This document shows, in pieces, positions 38,687-49,639 of a stretch of 64,000 nt of DNA (position 1 is its first letter; every line of letters begins with the position of its first letter). A model generated the notes under the pieces. It was not told the DNA's origin. It searched no databases and saw only the letters and a program-made list of their open reading frames with translations. Both the position numbers and the translations under genes were made by a program. The DNA is taken from NCBI RefSeq assembly GCF_016217785.1, contig NZ_JACRGA010000005.1, forward strand, positions 372,001-436,000. The letters run 5' to 3'. This stretch comes from Methanobacterium sp. Lineage in GTDB: Archaea > Methanobacteriota > Methanobacteria > Methanobacteriales > Methanobacteriaceae.

Positions 38687-39004
38687 ATGGATGTCGTTAG
38701 TCTTGGTTTGATTTGTGGTTTGGTTTTTGGTCTTTTTTCCAGTTTGATAATGATTCCTATGAAAGTGGAGTCACAGCGCAGGAAGTATGAAGCTATTTCA
38801 AGTGCTTTTGTGGATCGTTTTATGATAGGTTTAATAGTTCCTAGTGCTACTTTTGGTTTAGATCCTTTGATTAGTGGGTTAATTATAGGAATTGGTTTAA
38901 GTCTTCCATCTGCTATTATAACCCGGGCTTATGCACCCATAATGGTTGTAGGGGCTGTTGGAGGTTTAATTATTGGTTTTGTAACCAAGTCAGTGGTAGG
39001 TTAA
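38687..39004 (+). CDS. Small membrane protein, unknown family
   Basis: A 105-aa protein with three hydrophobic segments (residues 3-22, 46-73 and 78-102) and one basic loop (KVESQRRKYEAIS). GGTG precedes the ATG and a TATA box lies about 40 bases upstream. Not recognised; its glycine-rich last helix (VVGAVGGLIIGFV) recalls small membrane proteins common in methanogens. Confidence 0.65.
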   Translation: MDVVSLGLICGLVFGLFSSLIMIPMKVESQRRKYEAISSAFVDRFMIGLIVPSATFGLDPLISGLIIGIGLSLPSAIITRAYAPIMVVGAVGGLIIGFVTKSVVG

Positions 39005-39043
39005 TACTGGTAGATCTTCGTATTTATTGTAGGGGGTAGCAAT

Positions 39044-39469
39044 ATGAAAGATGAAAATTTAGTAGCTTATTGTGGACTTTACTGTGGTGATTGTTATAAT
39101 TACACAGGTTCCATTGCTGATTTAGCCAGGGATTTAAGGAAAGAATTAAGAAAGAACAAATTTAAGGAAGCAGCTGAAGTTATGCCTTTTAAGGAATTCG
39201 ATAACTATCAGGAATGCTATGAATGTCTTGGGGCAATGGTAAAGTTAAGATGTAAAGGCTGTAAGGGTGGTTTCAGATCTAAATTTTGTAAAATAGCTAA
39301 ATGCGCCCAGAAGAGAGAATACCAAGGATGTTGGGAATGTGAAGAATTTCAAACCTGCTCGAAATTCGACTTTTTAAAGCCCATTCACAAGGAAGCCAAT
39401 ATAAAAAACCTTCGAAAGATAAAAAGACAAGGAATTGATGGTTTTCTCGAAGGGAAAAGACATTGGTAA
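39044..39469 (+). CDS. DUF3795 cysteine-rich protein
   Basis: A 141-aa protein with the DUF3795 layout: N-terminal AYCGLYCGDC, then CYECLGAMVKLRCKGCKGG, FCKIAKCA and GCWECEEFQTCSKFDFL. The many Cys pairs suggest metal or Fe-S binding. GGGGGT precedes ATG 39044. Function unknown. The next sequence is a post-stop repeat and the best preserved integrase remnant. Confidence 0.85.
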   Translation: MKDENLVAYCGLYCGDCYNYTGSIADLARDLRKELRKNKFKEAAEVMPFKEFDNYQECYECLGAMVKLRCKGCKGGFRSKFCKIAKCAQKREYQGCWECEEFQTCSKFDFLKPIHKEANIKNLRKIKRQGIDGFLEGKRHW

Positions 39470-39475
39470 AATAAT

Positions 39476-39560
39476 TCTTTATAACTTCAAACCCCAAAGC
39501 AAACTGACAACTTAGACTTTAACAATTTATTATTTCTTCTCAAAAATAATACATGAAACT
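39476..39560 (+). repeat. Post-stop repeat, copy 3
   Basis: It includes TTTAACAATTTATTATTTCT and CAAAAATAATACATGAAAC, parallel to 38523-38570 and 44041-44070. It fuses directly to the truncated 5' end of the integrase gene. Confidence 0.5.
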
Positions 39561-39584
39561 TCAGGACAATATCCAATTTTAGAA

Positions 39585-40282
39585 GTGTGCAGAACATTCA
39601 AAATGAAGACAGTAATCCTAGCACAAGCCTCCTCTGGACTGGCAGGGTCAGATCTCCTCAATCTAAAAATTTCAGACTCCAAGGATGGCATCAAAGAAGT
39701 ATATGATGACAATGACAAGCCCCGAAAGATATGCCAGTTAAGCCTCGAAAGGAAGAGAACACACATAAAATTCACTACTTTCTTTAGTGAGGAAGCGGTT
39801 GAAGCTATTGAAAAATATTTAGAGTTTGAAAGAGAGGATATTCAGCCGGATGATCCATTATTTTCAAGGTATAGGGCTGGTGGAGACCACCTGAGTACCA
39901 TGGCAATCCAGCACTCCTACCGTGAATTGAACCGTTACCTTAACTGGGAGACAGATGAAGATGGTTTTTATAAACTATCAGCTACATGATGCGGAAGTTT
40001 TTCAACACCCAACTGATTAATGCAGGAATGGCCGAGGAAATCCGGGAGCATATGATGGGACAAAAGCTTAAGGATAGGGTGCGGGATGCATACTTCCTAG
40101 CTGACCCTGAAGAGTTAAAAAAAGTTTACCTAAGGTATATTGAACACCTATCAGTCAAAGACTCCACGGCAGGAAAATATTCACAAGATGAGATCCGTGA
40201 ATTACAAAGACAGAATAACAGACTGTGTGATACAGTTGCGGAGATGAAAAAAGAGTTAAAAGAACTGAAAGGTGAAGTTTAG
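39585..40282 (+). pseudogene. Tyrosine recombinase (integrase), truncated and split (copy F)
   Basis: The best preserved copy. The first frame (39585-39989) has VILAQASSGLAGSDLLNL, ISDSKDGIKEVYDDNDKPRK and the FFSEEAVEAIEKYL region. The second frame (39986-40282) has MMRKFFNTQLINAGMAEEIR, EHMMGQKLKDRV (His of the GH box changed to Gln) and DAYFLADPEELKKVY with the putative nucleophilic Tyr. The frames overlap as ATGA. The N-terminal arm and core-binding domain are missing, and the expected box I Arg (GLR) is not seen. It is probably dead, but other elements may still use its DNA end as a target. Confidence 0.8.
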
Positions 40283-40311
40283 GGTTATTTTTTTTTGATT
40301 GGGGGCATTAT

Positions 40312-40334
40312 AAATTAAGTTTTTATATTACTTT
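40312..40334 (+). promoter_or_regulatory. Shared promoter block, copy 4 (TPR gene)
   Basis: TTAAGTTTTTATATTACTT, 30 bases downstream of the integrase stop. TTTTTATAT as TATA box puts the transcription start near 40350. Confidence 0.55.
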
Positions 40335-40366
40335 AGTGAATATCGATATAAGGCGGTTGAGTGGAC

Positions 40367-41383
40367 ATGGAAGATTTAAAATTATATTATTTGGTGGGTG
40401 TTTTTTTAATTTTAATTTCTTCTTTTATTTTTGTATTAACCTACGATCCTGTTATGATCATTTTTTGTTTATTTGGAATTATGTTTTTTACTTATGGTTT
40501 GTACTGTGATAAACAGTTCTCAACTAATATTTTGGTGTTAATTGTGTTAACACTGTTTTCAATGGTAATTTTTACCTTAATTTACATTTTTAGGGTAATG
40601 ACTGAAAGTAGTAATATCATTTTTGTATTAGCATTAATTAGTGTGCTTTCAATAATTTTTATTGTCATTTTTGTTTTTAATCTCCATATAAAGACAGCCA
40701 AATTCCAAAAAGGCATGGAAATTTTAAATAATCTTAGATATAAAGAGGCTTTCGAATACTTTGAGGGATATGTTGAGCATTATCCTAAAGATCCATTGGC
40801 ATGGTCTGGTAAGGCGTTAGTGCTAATTAAATTAAATAAATTGGAGGAATCATTAGAATGTTCGACTAAAGCTATGGAAATAAAATTAGGATTTAAATAT
40901 TTTCTGGTAAAAAAATCCACATATTCAATTCAAATTTATACTAAAGCCTGTGTTCTTTTTGAACTTGAGAAATATGAAGATTCATTAGAATACATTGATG
41001 AACTATTAGAAATTAACCCAAACTATTCTCCTTATTTGAATTTTGAAGCTGCCATTTTATGCAAATTAGGGGATTATGAAGATGCATTAGAATCTTTAAA
41101 TGAAGCATTACGATTAGATCCAAAAGATCCTTATGCACTATCCAATAAAGGAGAAACTCTCAGAAAAATGGGCGATTGCTCTGAAGCAATGGAATACATT
41201 GATAGAGCTTTAGATATTAATCCGAGGATTCCAGGTATCTGGCTTAATAAGGGAGAAACATTGATGGTCATGAATAAAAATGAAGAATCTTTAAAATATA
41301 TTGATAAGGCTTTGGAGTTAGATCCAATTTTTAAAAAAGCTATAGGAGCTAAAGAAGAGCTTTCGAAGTTGATAGGGGACTAA
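40367..41383 (+). CDS. Membrane-anchored TPR protein
   Basis: A ~338-aa protein with four to five N-terminal TM helices (residues ~5-110) and about six tetratricopeptide repeats from residue ~115 (MEILNNLRYKEAFEYFEGYV, YEDALESLNEALRLDPKDPY, CSEAMEYIDRALDINPRIPG, EESLKYIDKALELDPIFKKA). TPRs mediate protein-protein contacts. ATG 40367 or GTG 40361 could start it. A zinc-ribbon gene follows four bases later, so the two are co-transcribed. Confidence 0.85.
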   Translation: MEDLKLYYLVGVFLILISSFIFVLTYDPVMIIFCLFGIMFFTYGLYCDKQFSTNILVLIVLTLFSMVIFTLIYIFRVMTESSNIIFVLALISVLSIIFIVIFVFNLHIKTAKFQKGMEILNNLRYKEAFEYFEGYVEHYPKDPLAWSGKALVLIKLNKLEESLECSTKAMEIKLGFKYFLVKKSTYSIQIYTKACVLFELEKYEDSLEYIDELLEINPNYSPYLNFEAAILCKLGDYEDALESLNEALRLDPKDPYALSNKGETLRKMGDCSEAMEYIDRALDINPRIPGIWLNKGETLMVMNKNEESLKYIDKALELDPIFKKAIGAKEELSKLIGD

Positions 41384-41387
41384 TAAT

Positions 41388-41588
41388 ATGGTTAAAAAAA
41401 CATTTTGTCCGCGCTGTGGTTCTAAGAAAATTAAATATGAGCAAATCTATGAAGGTAGTGGCACATGGAAATGCCACCAATGTGGATATCAAGGTTCAGT
41501 AATTTTAGAAGATGGTAATATTGAAAAAAACATTATAGAAGCCAAGAAAATGGAAAAATTAAGTAAAAAATTATCATGGAGAAGATAA
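41388..41588 (+). CDS. Small zinc-ribbon protein
   Basis: A 66-aa protein with one zinc ribbon (CPRCGSKKI ... WKCHQCGYQG) followed by a basic helix (EAKKMEKLSKKLSWRR). GGGGA in the end of the TPR gene serves as ribosome site. Probably a partner of that TPR protein. Confidence 0.8.
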   Translation: MVKKTFCPRCGSKKIKYEQIYEGSGTWKCHQCGYQGSVILEDGNIEKNIIEAKKMEKLSKKLSWRR

Positions 41589-41621
41589 CTAAGGCATCTC
41601 AGACGATAATTATTATTTAAT

Positions 41622-41673
41622 CGAGTTTAGGAGATGAAGAAGGAGTTAAAAGAGTTGAAGGGTGAGGCTTGAG
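41622..41673 (+). pseudogene. Integrase remnant G (3' end)
   Basis: GAGATGAAGAAGGAGTTAAA then AGAGTTGAAGGGTGAGG and a T run: the same tail as at 40235-40282. Confidence 0.6.
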
Positions 41674-41826
41674 GGAGTTATTTTTTTTGGCTTTTTAGAT
41701 TGTTCAAGCTTTTGAAAATAATCATACTCATTATATTAATCAACTAGTGGAAGATAAATATAAAATAGTTTTAACTAATAATAACATTCAAATAAAATAT
41801 GATGTTGTCAAGTGGTAGGTATAGTT

Positions 41827-41943
41827 ATGGAAAAGGCGTTAAAATACATAATAATTATAGTGATTATAGTTTTTCTTGCAATTTTTTTAGTAGGTTTCTT
41901 TTTTGGTTTCATGGATTCTATGAACCAGGTGCAACAAATATAA
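41827..41943 (+). CDS. Single-TM miniprotein (38 aa), candidate
   Basis: ATG 41827 to TAA 41943 encodes MEKALKYIIIIVIIVFLAIF and then LVGFFFGFMDSMNQVQQI: one TM helix with a short polar tail. GGTAGGT lies 6-12 bases upstream. It sits alone between two integrase tails (41.6 and 42.0 kb), the smallest cargo in the array. Confidence 0.5.
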   Translation: MEKALKYIIIIVIIVFLAIFLVGFFFGFMDSMNQVQQI

Positions 41944-41951
41944 AACAGAAT

Positions 41952-42100
41952 ATTGCTTAAACGTAAAAACTTTAAGTAAAAATCATCTTGTAACTCATAA
42001 TTTTCCAATGAGTTTATTAACTTGATGTTAAGTGGGTCTTGGAGATGAAAAAGGAGCTGAAAGAATTGAAGGGTGAGGTTAAGGGTTATTTTTTTTGATT
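41952..42100 (+). repeat. Long direct repeat, copy 2, with integrase remnant H
   Basis: Near-identical to 36180-36325: ATTGCTTAAACGTAA core (inverted arms now imperfect), TTTTCCAATGAGTTTATTAA, and the integrase tail GGAGATGAAAAAGGAGCTGA (42040-42059), then a T run. It is 5.8 kb from copy 1, same orientation. Confidence 0.7.
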
Positions 42101-43505
42101 ATTTAGAATTAAATATGTCGCAGGGTAATGGATCAATACTAAAAATTGATGTCCTGGTCTTTTCAATTACATCGTTGATTAATTTGCATCTAAAAGGATA
42201 ATTTTCAATGAAAATATCTCTTTTTTCTCCAAATGCATTTTCAGAGAAATCTGATGCGAATGAATTATCATTTTTAATCCGTAATAAGAATGTCATTACT
42301 TTGCCTGAATCATAACCAGAATAGTTTGAGAAAACAGGGTTCATCCAATAATTTTCTTCTGGATTTTTTAATTTCATTTTGAAACAGTACAAACTTAAAA
42401 TTAAACTAAATTGGCATAAATATTTCAAAAATTCTTCTTTAGATCGGAAGAATTCATTTAAAAATTCTTTATAGTTGTAAGATTCATATAAAAAGTTGAA
42501 TATCCCTTCTAAATTATCTGGTGAAAACATTGATGGATAAAATACACTTTCAGTTAGCCACAGTGTTTTTGATGAAAGTTTTGGATTATCTTCATTAACC
42601 ATTTCAATTTTTATGAGTTTGCCTAAAAATTCAAATCTCTCGTTTTTGATTGCACAAGCTCCTAAGCAACAATATATGTTGAATAATGCAGCATGAGGTA
42701 AATATCTTACAGGAGGTCGCCAACTATAATCTCCCTGGTCTTCGAATAAGATATCTGGCAAATTATGGATATTTTGAAGAATTTTTAGAAATTCATTTGT
42801 ATAATTAGAGGGGTATTCGATTAAAGTTAATCCAATTGAGGTTATTTTATCAGTGTAATTTTCTAATACATTTAAACCATCAATAAGAACATTATTATCT
42901 CTTTTTTCAATATATTCCTCATCTATTTTAGGATATAGTTCAAACCATTGGGTTTCAATTGTTTTTAGTTGTTTCTTAACTAATTCGTGTAGGTTAACAT
43001 CCTTATTTTCTTTAATATACTCTTTAGATTCTTCAATAACATTCTTTTTCAATGAATTTTCTTTCTTTTGATTAACTAATTTTAAACGTTTTTTGATCTG
43101 TTTTTCTAATTTAATTTTAAATTCATTGAGATCATTGGGATCCCAAAAAATAATGTCATAACCGATTAAATCAAAATGAATTTTGGGGCCTTCTTTTTGA
43201 AAATTAGGACTTTCAGGCAAATGATCTTCTTTTGCAATTAAAATTAAATTTTTAAATTTATTTAGACCCATTGTGTATCCAACTTCCAAATAACAATTAG
43301 GTCTTTCATTTGTCAGATCTGCTAAAATAATATCCGAAGACTTTATAAAATTAACAATTTCACTTTTAAGTAGATTGCCTTCATTGTGCTTATCGACACG
43401 CTTTACTTCCAAATCACATGTTTTCAATGTAGGAACTAAAATATCATCATAAAAACTGTCTAATTCTGTATTGCCAATTTGCATAATAACAAATGCTTGT
43501 TTCAT
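42099..43505 (-). CDS. TIR/NDT-like nucleotide-hydrolase domain protein (putative defense effector)
   Basis: A 468-aa protein. Residues 1-125 form a Rossmann-like domain of the TIR/nucleoside-2-deoxyribosyltransferase-like type: FVIMQIGN at 5-12, SSDIILADLTNERPNCYLEV at 56-75 and GYTMGL, with Glu74 in the position of the catalytic Glu of NDT/TIR enzymes. Residues ~125-190 are Lys/Glu-rich and helical. The C-terminal ~280 residues are alpha-helical and unrecognised. Proteins with ADLT-x2-RPN-x2-EVGY often cleave NAD or nucleotides in anti-phage systems; that role is inference here. It is the second gene of a two-gene unit with DUF2188. Confidence 0.75.
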   Translation of the reverse strand: MKQAFVIMQIGNTELDSFYDDILVPTLKTCDLEVKRVDKHNEGNLLKSEIVNFIKSSDIILADLTNERPNCYLEVGYTMGLNKFKNLILIAKEDHLPESPNFQKEGPKIHFDLIGYDIIFWDPNDLNEFKIKLEKQIKKRLKLVNQKKENSLKKNVIEESKEYIKENKDVNLHELVKKQLKTIETQWFELYPKIDEEYIEKRDNNVLIDGLNVLENYTDKITSIGLTLIEYPSNYTNEFLKILQNIHNLPDILFEDQGDYSWRPPVRYLPHAALFNIYCCLGACAIKNERFEFLGKLIKIEMVNEDNPKLSSKTLWLTESVFYPSMFSPDNLEGIFNFLYESYNYKEFLNEFFRSKEEFLKYLCQFSLILSLYCFKMKLKNPEENYWMNPVFSNYSGYDSGKVMTFLLRIKNDNSFASDFSENAFGEKRDIFIENYPFRCKLINDVIEKTRTSIFSIDPLPCDIFNSK

Positions 43506-43550
43506 TAAATCATACTCTTTGAGTTTAAATAGTTTTAATTATGAAATAAA

Positions 43551-43787
43551 CTATTTTTCATCCTTGGGAGGGCAGGGATCATTACCGAAACTACTCCGTC
43601 CTGTTTTTTGGAATTTTCCTTTTTTATTGTGTGGGATTACTTCAACTTTATCTTTCTGACCTTGTTGATTTGCGTATTTTTGTGCTTCAGCCTTTTTATC
43701 AAAATTTTTTGAGGCTTTTTTTGCTCCTTCTCTTTTAACATCCCAACCTTTTTCCCCTTTGACGATGTGAATATTTTTTTTAGGCAA
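43551..43787 (-). CDS. DUF2188 protein
   Basis: A 78-aa protein with the DUF2188 signature (KKNIHIVKGEKGWDVKREGA, KKAEAQKYA) and the usual end SSFGNDPCPPKDEK. The start is TTG 43787 with GGAGATG upstream. It lies 45 bases before the TIR/NDT-like gene, same strand. DUF2188 is of unknown function and is seen often next to or fused with small accessory or stress proteins. Confidence 0.85.
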   Translation of the reverse strand: MPKKNIHIVKGEKGWDVKREGAKKASKNFDKKAEAQKYANQQGQKDKVEVIPHNKKGKFQKTGRSSFGNDPCPPKDEK

Positions 43788-43969
43788 ATTAGCATCTCCA
43801 TATTAATAAAGATAAATTACTTTCATTAATTGTTTCTAAATTTCCTTCTTCATCACCATTCATATAATTCCCCAAAAAATGTATGATTCATTAACATATT
43901 AATATTTTCTATTACTCGGAATTTTGATATTTGAGAGCACTGAAATGAAAATAAACAATATCTTGAAAA

Positions 43970-44185
<216 letters not shown>

Positions 44186-44265
44186 AATTATAAATAATGG
44201 TAAATTATTATAATTAATATCAGATTATCTCACATTAAGTATCCTATTAGATTACGGTGATAACC

Positions 44266-45147
44266 ATGCTCACATCAGTCCAGAAAGAAATACTACAGAG
44301 TCTTATAAATTTATATCGCAATTCCGAAGGCATGTCTGTCAAAGGGGAGGAAATTGCTGAATTAATGAAGCGTAACCCTGGAACTATCCGTAATCAGATG
44401 CAATCCCTCCGTAGTTTGGGACTGGTCAAAGGAGTACCAGGACCTAGGGGGGGATATAAACCAACTATTAAAGCTTACCATACTTTAAACATCCAGGACA
44501 CGGATAAAAAGAGTCAGGTGCCCATATACAAAGGTGGGGAACTTGTAAAGGATATTTCCGTGGCTAAAATTGAGTTCACCAGTATCCCTCATCCTGGAGA
44601 ATGTGAAGCAGCCATTAAAGCAGTGGGAAACATTAAAATCCTGGATTTAGGGGATAAAATACGAGTAGGCCCCACACCCGTAAACAAACTAGTAGTGGAT
44701 GGGGTGGTGGTTGGTAGAGATGATATGGACAACATACTCCTCCTGGACACTACTGGAATCCGCAGCATCCCCAAAAGAAAAGTAATCGAAGTAGCCACAC
44801 CCAACATAATAACCCTGGACGGATTAACCACCATACGGGATGCAGCCCGGGTTTTATCCACTAACAACATTGAGGGTGCACCAGTAATGGATGATGGGGA
44901 AATCAGGGGAATGGTAACCTTATCTGACATCAGCCGCGCCCTGGCCGAGGCCCGGGAAGATATGAAAGTGGTGGATATAATGACCAAAAACGCCATAACC
45001 GTCAACGAAGATGTGGTCATTGCTGATGCCATTGAAATCATGAATAAAAATCAGATCGGCCGCTTAATAGTGGTTGACAAGGCAGGAAACGCACGAGGAA
45101 TCGTCACCCGCACAGACCTTCTCGATAAAATAGCAGGCTTAAAATAG
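44266..45147 (+). CDS. Transcriptional regulator with N-terminal HTH and C-terminal CBS pair
   Basis: A 293-aa archaeal regulator: winged helix at ~5-70 (GEEIAELMKRNPGTIRNQMQ), a central domain (~85-180, with VVVGRDDMDNILLL) and two CBS motifs (~185-293; TIRDAARVLSTNNIEGAPVM and VIADAIEIMNKNQIGRLIVV). CBS pairs bind adenine nucleotides or SAM, so it probably senses energy or SAM state. GGTGAT lies before ATG 44266. A perfect palindrome at 45230-45245 downstream may be one of its targets, which is speculation. Confidence 0.9.
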   Translation: MLTSVQKEILQSLINLYRNSEGMSVKGEEIAELMKRNPGTIRNQMQSLRSLGLVKGVPGPRGGYKPTIKAYHTLNIQDTDKKSQVPIYKGGELVKDISVAKIEFTSIPHPGECEAAIKAVGNIKILDLGDKIRVGPTPVNKLVVDGVVVGRDDMDNILLLDTTGIRSIPKRKVIEVATPNIITLDGLTTIRDAARVLSTNNIEGAPVMDDGEIRGMVTLSDISRALAEAREDMKVVDIMTKNAITVNEDVVIADAIEIMNKNQIGRLIVVDKAGNARGIVTRTDLLDKIAGLK

Positions 45148-45229
45148 CTATTAATGGATTATTCTGATCAATTAGGTTAATTTCTTAAATTAAATCCTTT
45201 TAAGAGCATTAATCTCAACCTCAATTTGA

Positions 45230-45245
45230 ATTAATCATGATTAAT
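45230..45245. promoter_or_regulatory. Perfect 16-bp palindrome
   Basis: ATTAATCATGATTAAT lies between the HTH-CBS gene and dys, followed by an AT-rich TATA-like run. Its ATCATGAT core recurs at 20586-20593 and 20623-20630. Confidence 0.4.
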
Positions 45246-45417
45246 ATATACATATAATTATTTTTTTCCACAGATTCCAGACCTAAATTTTTCACAAATT
45301 TTAAAGTTAGAAACTAATTTTAAATAAACCATTGAATAAAACTAAAAAATAAGACCATCCTTATTTACAGTTTTCATTTAACTAACTTTTATTCAGATAT
45401 ACTTATACGCTACTTAG

Positions 45418-46383
45418 ATGGGCTTTTATCCAATATTACAGGAAGTGCAAAAACTGAAGATTCAACACATGAAAATAGACCCTGGAATGACCACCCTCCA
45501 GTTAATGGAAGAAATGGGGAAAAGCGGAGTTTTAGGGGCTGGCCGACTATACCGGGCCACCAAACTCCTGGCAGAACTAATGGGGGATGAGGAAACCACC
45601 CTCTTCCTGAGTGTTGCCGGACCAATGGTCCCTGGTGGTCTTAGAAAAATCATCCGGGATCTCCTGGCTGACGGCCATGTGGATGTGCTTATAACCAGTG
45701 GAGCCAACCTCACCCATGACTTGTTAGAGGCATTTGGAGGTTCACACTACCGGGATCATAATGAAACTGATGAACAACTCTGTCAGATGGGCATGGGTCG
45801 CATTGGGGACATATACACTAAATCAGAAGATTTCGAAGTATTCGAATCAAAAATCAACACCCTCCTGGGTGAAATCTCTCAAAAAGAGGATCACATGAAT
45901 ATCCGCCAGTTTCTAACCGAGATAGGGAAGTGTATCCAGGACCCGGAATCCATTATCCACACCGCAACAGAGAAAAACATCCCTATATACGCACCGGGCA
46001 TTATTGACAGCATGCTGGGATTGCAACTCTGGATGTTCACCCAGGAAAACCAGCTCACCCTGGATGCAGCCGGAGACATGCACGAACTATCAGACATAGT
46101 CTACGGATCCAAGAAGGTAGCCACTGTGATACTGGGGGGAGGACTGCCAAAACACTATGCTCTGGCCTCAAACATACTCACCGGTGGAGTTGACGCAGCG
46201 ATACAGGTAACCCTGGACCGCAGTGAAGCAGGAAGTCTGAGCGGAGCACCATTAGAAGAAGCCAAATCATGGGCTAAGGCCAAATGTGAATCCAAACTGG
46301 TAACCGTGATTGGAGATGCCACTATAATCTTCCCAATGATGGTGGCCGGGGCTCTGGAATTAATAAATAAAAAAAATGATTAG
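45418..46383 (+). CDS. dys: Deoxyhypusine synthase
   Basis: A 321-aa NAD-dependent enzyme that transfers the aminobutyl group of spermidine to a lysine of aIF5A. Family segments: GAGRLYRATKLLAELM, LFLSVAGPMVPGGLRKII, SGANLTHDLLEAFGG, NIPIYAPGIIDSMLGLQLWM, ILGGGLPKHYALASNI, and PLEEAKSWAKAK carrying the catalytic lysine region. The start may be ATG 45418 or the internal ATG 45469, which fits homologs better from MKIDPGMTTLQL. Essential core gene. Confidence 0.95.
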   Translation: MGFYPILQEVQKLKIQHMKIDPGMTTLQLMEEMGKSGVLGAGRLYRATKLLAELMGDEETTLFLSVAGPMVPGGLRKIIRDLLADGHVDVLITSGANLTHDLLEAFGGSHYRDHNETDEQLCQMGMGRIGDIYTKSEDFEVFESKINTLLGEISQKEDHMNIRQFLTEIGKCIQDPESIIHTATEKNIPIYAPGIIDSMLGLQLWMFTQENQLTLDAAGDMHELSDIVYGSKKVATVILGGGLPKHYALASNILTGGVDAAIQVTLDRSEAGSLSGAPLEEAKSWAKAKCESKLVTVIGDATIIFPMMVAGALELINKKND

Positions 46384-46529
46384 GGATAGTAAACCGGATA
46401 AAACATTCAAAAGATAAAAATACATTCAAGATACTAAACATTCAAAAGATAATAACAGTCAACTTAAAAGATGGATTAACGAAGAACAATATTAAAATGA
46501 AAACTAATTTTAAGGAGTTTTAAAAGTTT

Positions 46530-47735
<1,206 letters not shown>

Positions 47736-47795
47736 GGGAGTAGTTATGTTTTTGATCTTTAAATTATTTTGTATGGGAGTTATGTTGAGATTGAT

Positions 47796-47853
47796 CTATG
47801 AACACCGTATCTATTGAACACTGTTTGGATTATATTGAACCCGTTTGGGTTAA
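47796..47853. promoter_or_regulatory. Imperfect direct repeats upstream of pyrF
   Basis: TGAACACCGTATCTA, ATTGAACACTGTTTGGATTA and ATTGAACCCGTTTGGGTTA follow each other at about 47800, 47813 and 47834. They could be regulator sites for pyrF; nothing else is seen in 47736-48062 apart from the TRAM promoter. Confidence 0.3.
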
Positions 47854-48036
47854 ATAAACACAATTTATGAAACTGTTTATTTAATAATGAAAGATGCATT
47901 TATTGGTTAGTTCATCCCCTATGTTAATATTCAATCTACCCCAATTATCTCACTTAACCTTACCAATTAATCAAAATAGGCCCGGAATTTAACATACCTT
48001 TATAAGCACTCAAATCCATAGTAAAGTCAGCCATTT

Positions 48037-48287
<251 letters not shown>

Positions 48288-48310
48288 ACTAGACGTAATT
48301 CTTGAAGCGA

Positions 48311-48347
<37 letters not shown>

Positions 48348-48394
48348 CATTTTTAAAAGCCATATTTAAGGCAAATTATTTGGAGTGAATATAT

Positions 48395-48619
<225 letters not shown>

Positions 48620-48658
48620 GTAACTTATTCATATAAATCTTCTAAAATTCAGATAAAG

Positions 48659-48686
48659 GGAATAAAATCCAATTTTATTCCTTTTT
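48659..48686 (+). terminator. Strong hairpin terminator after TRAM copy 2
   Basis: GGAATAAAAT (48659-48668) pairs perfectly with ATTTTATTCC (4872-81 of the same block, i.e. 48672-48681) across a CCA loop, followed by TTTTT. Confidence 0.7.
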
Positions 48687-48689
48687 GAA

Positions 48690-49639
<950 letters not shown>

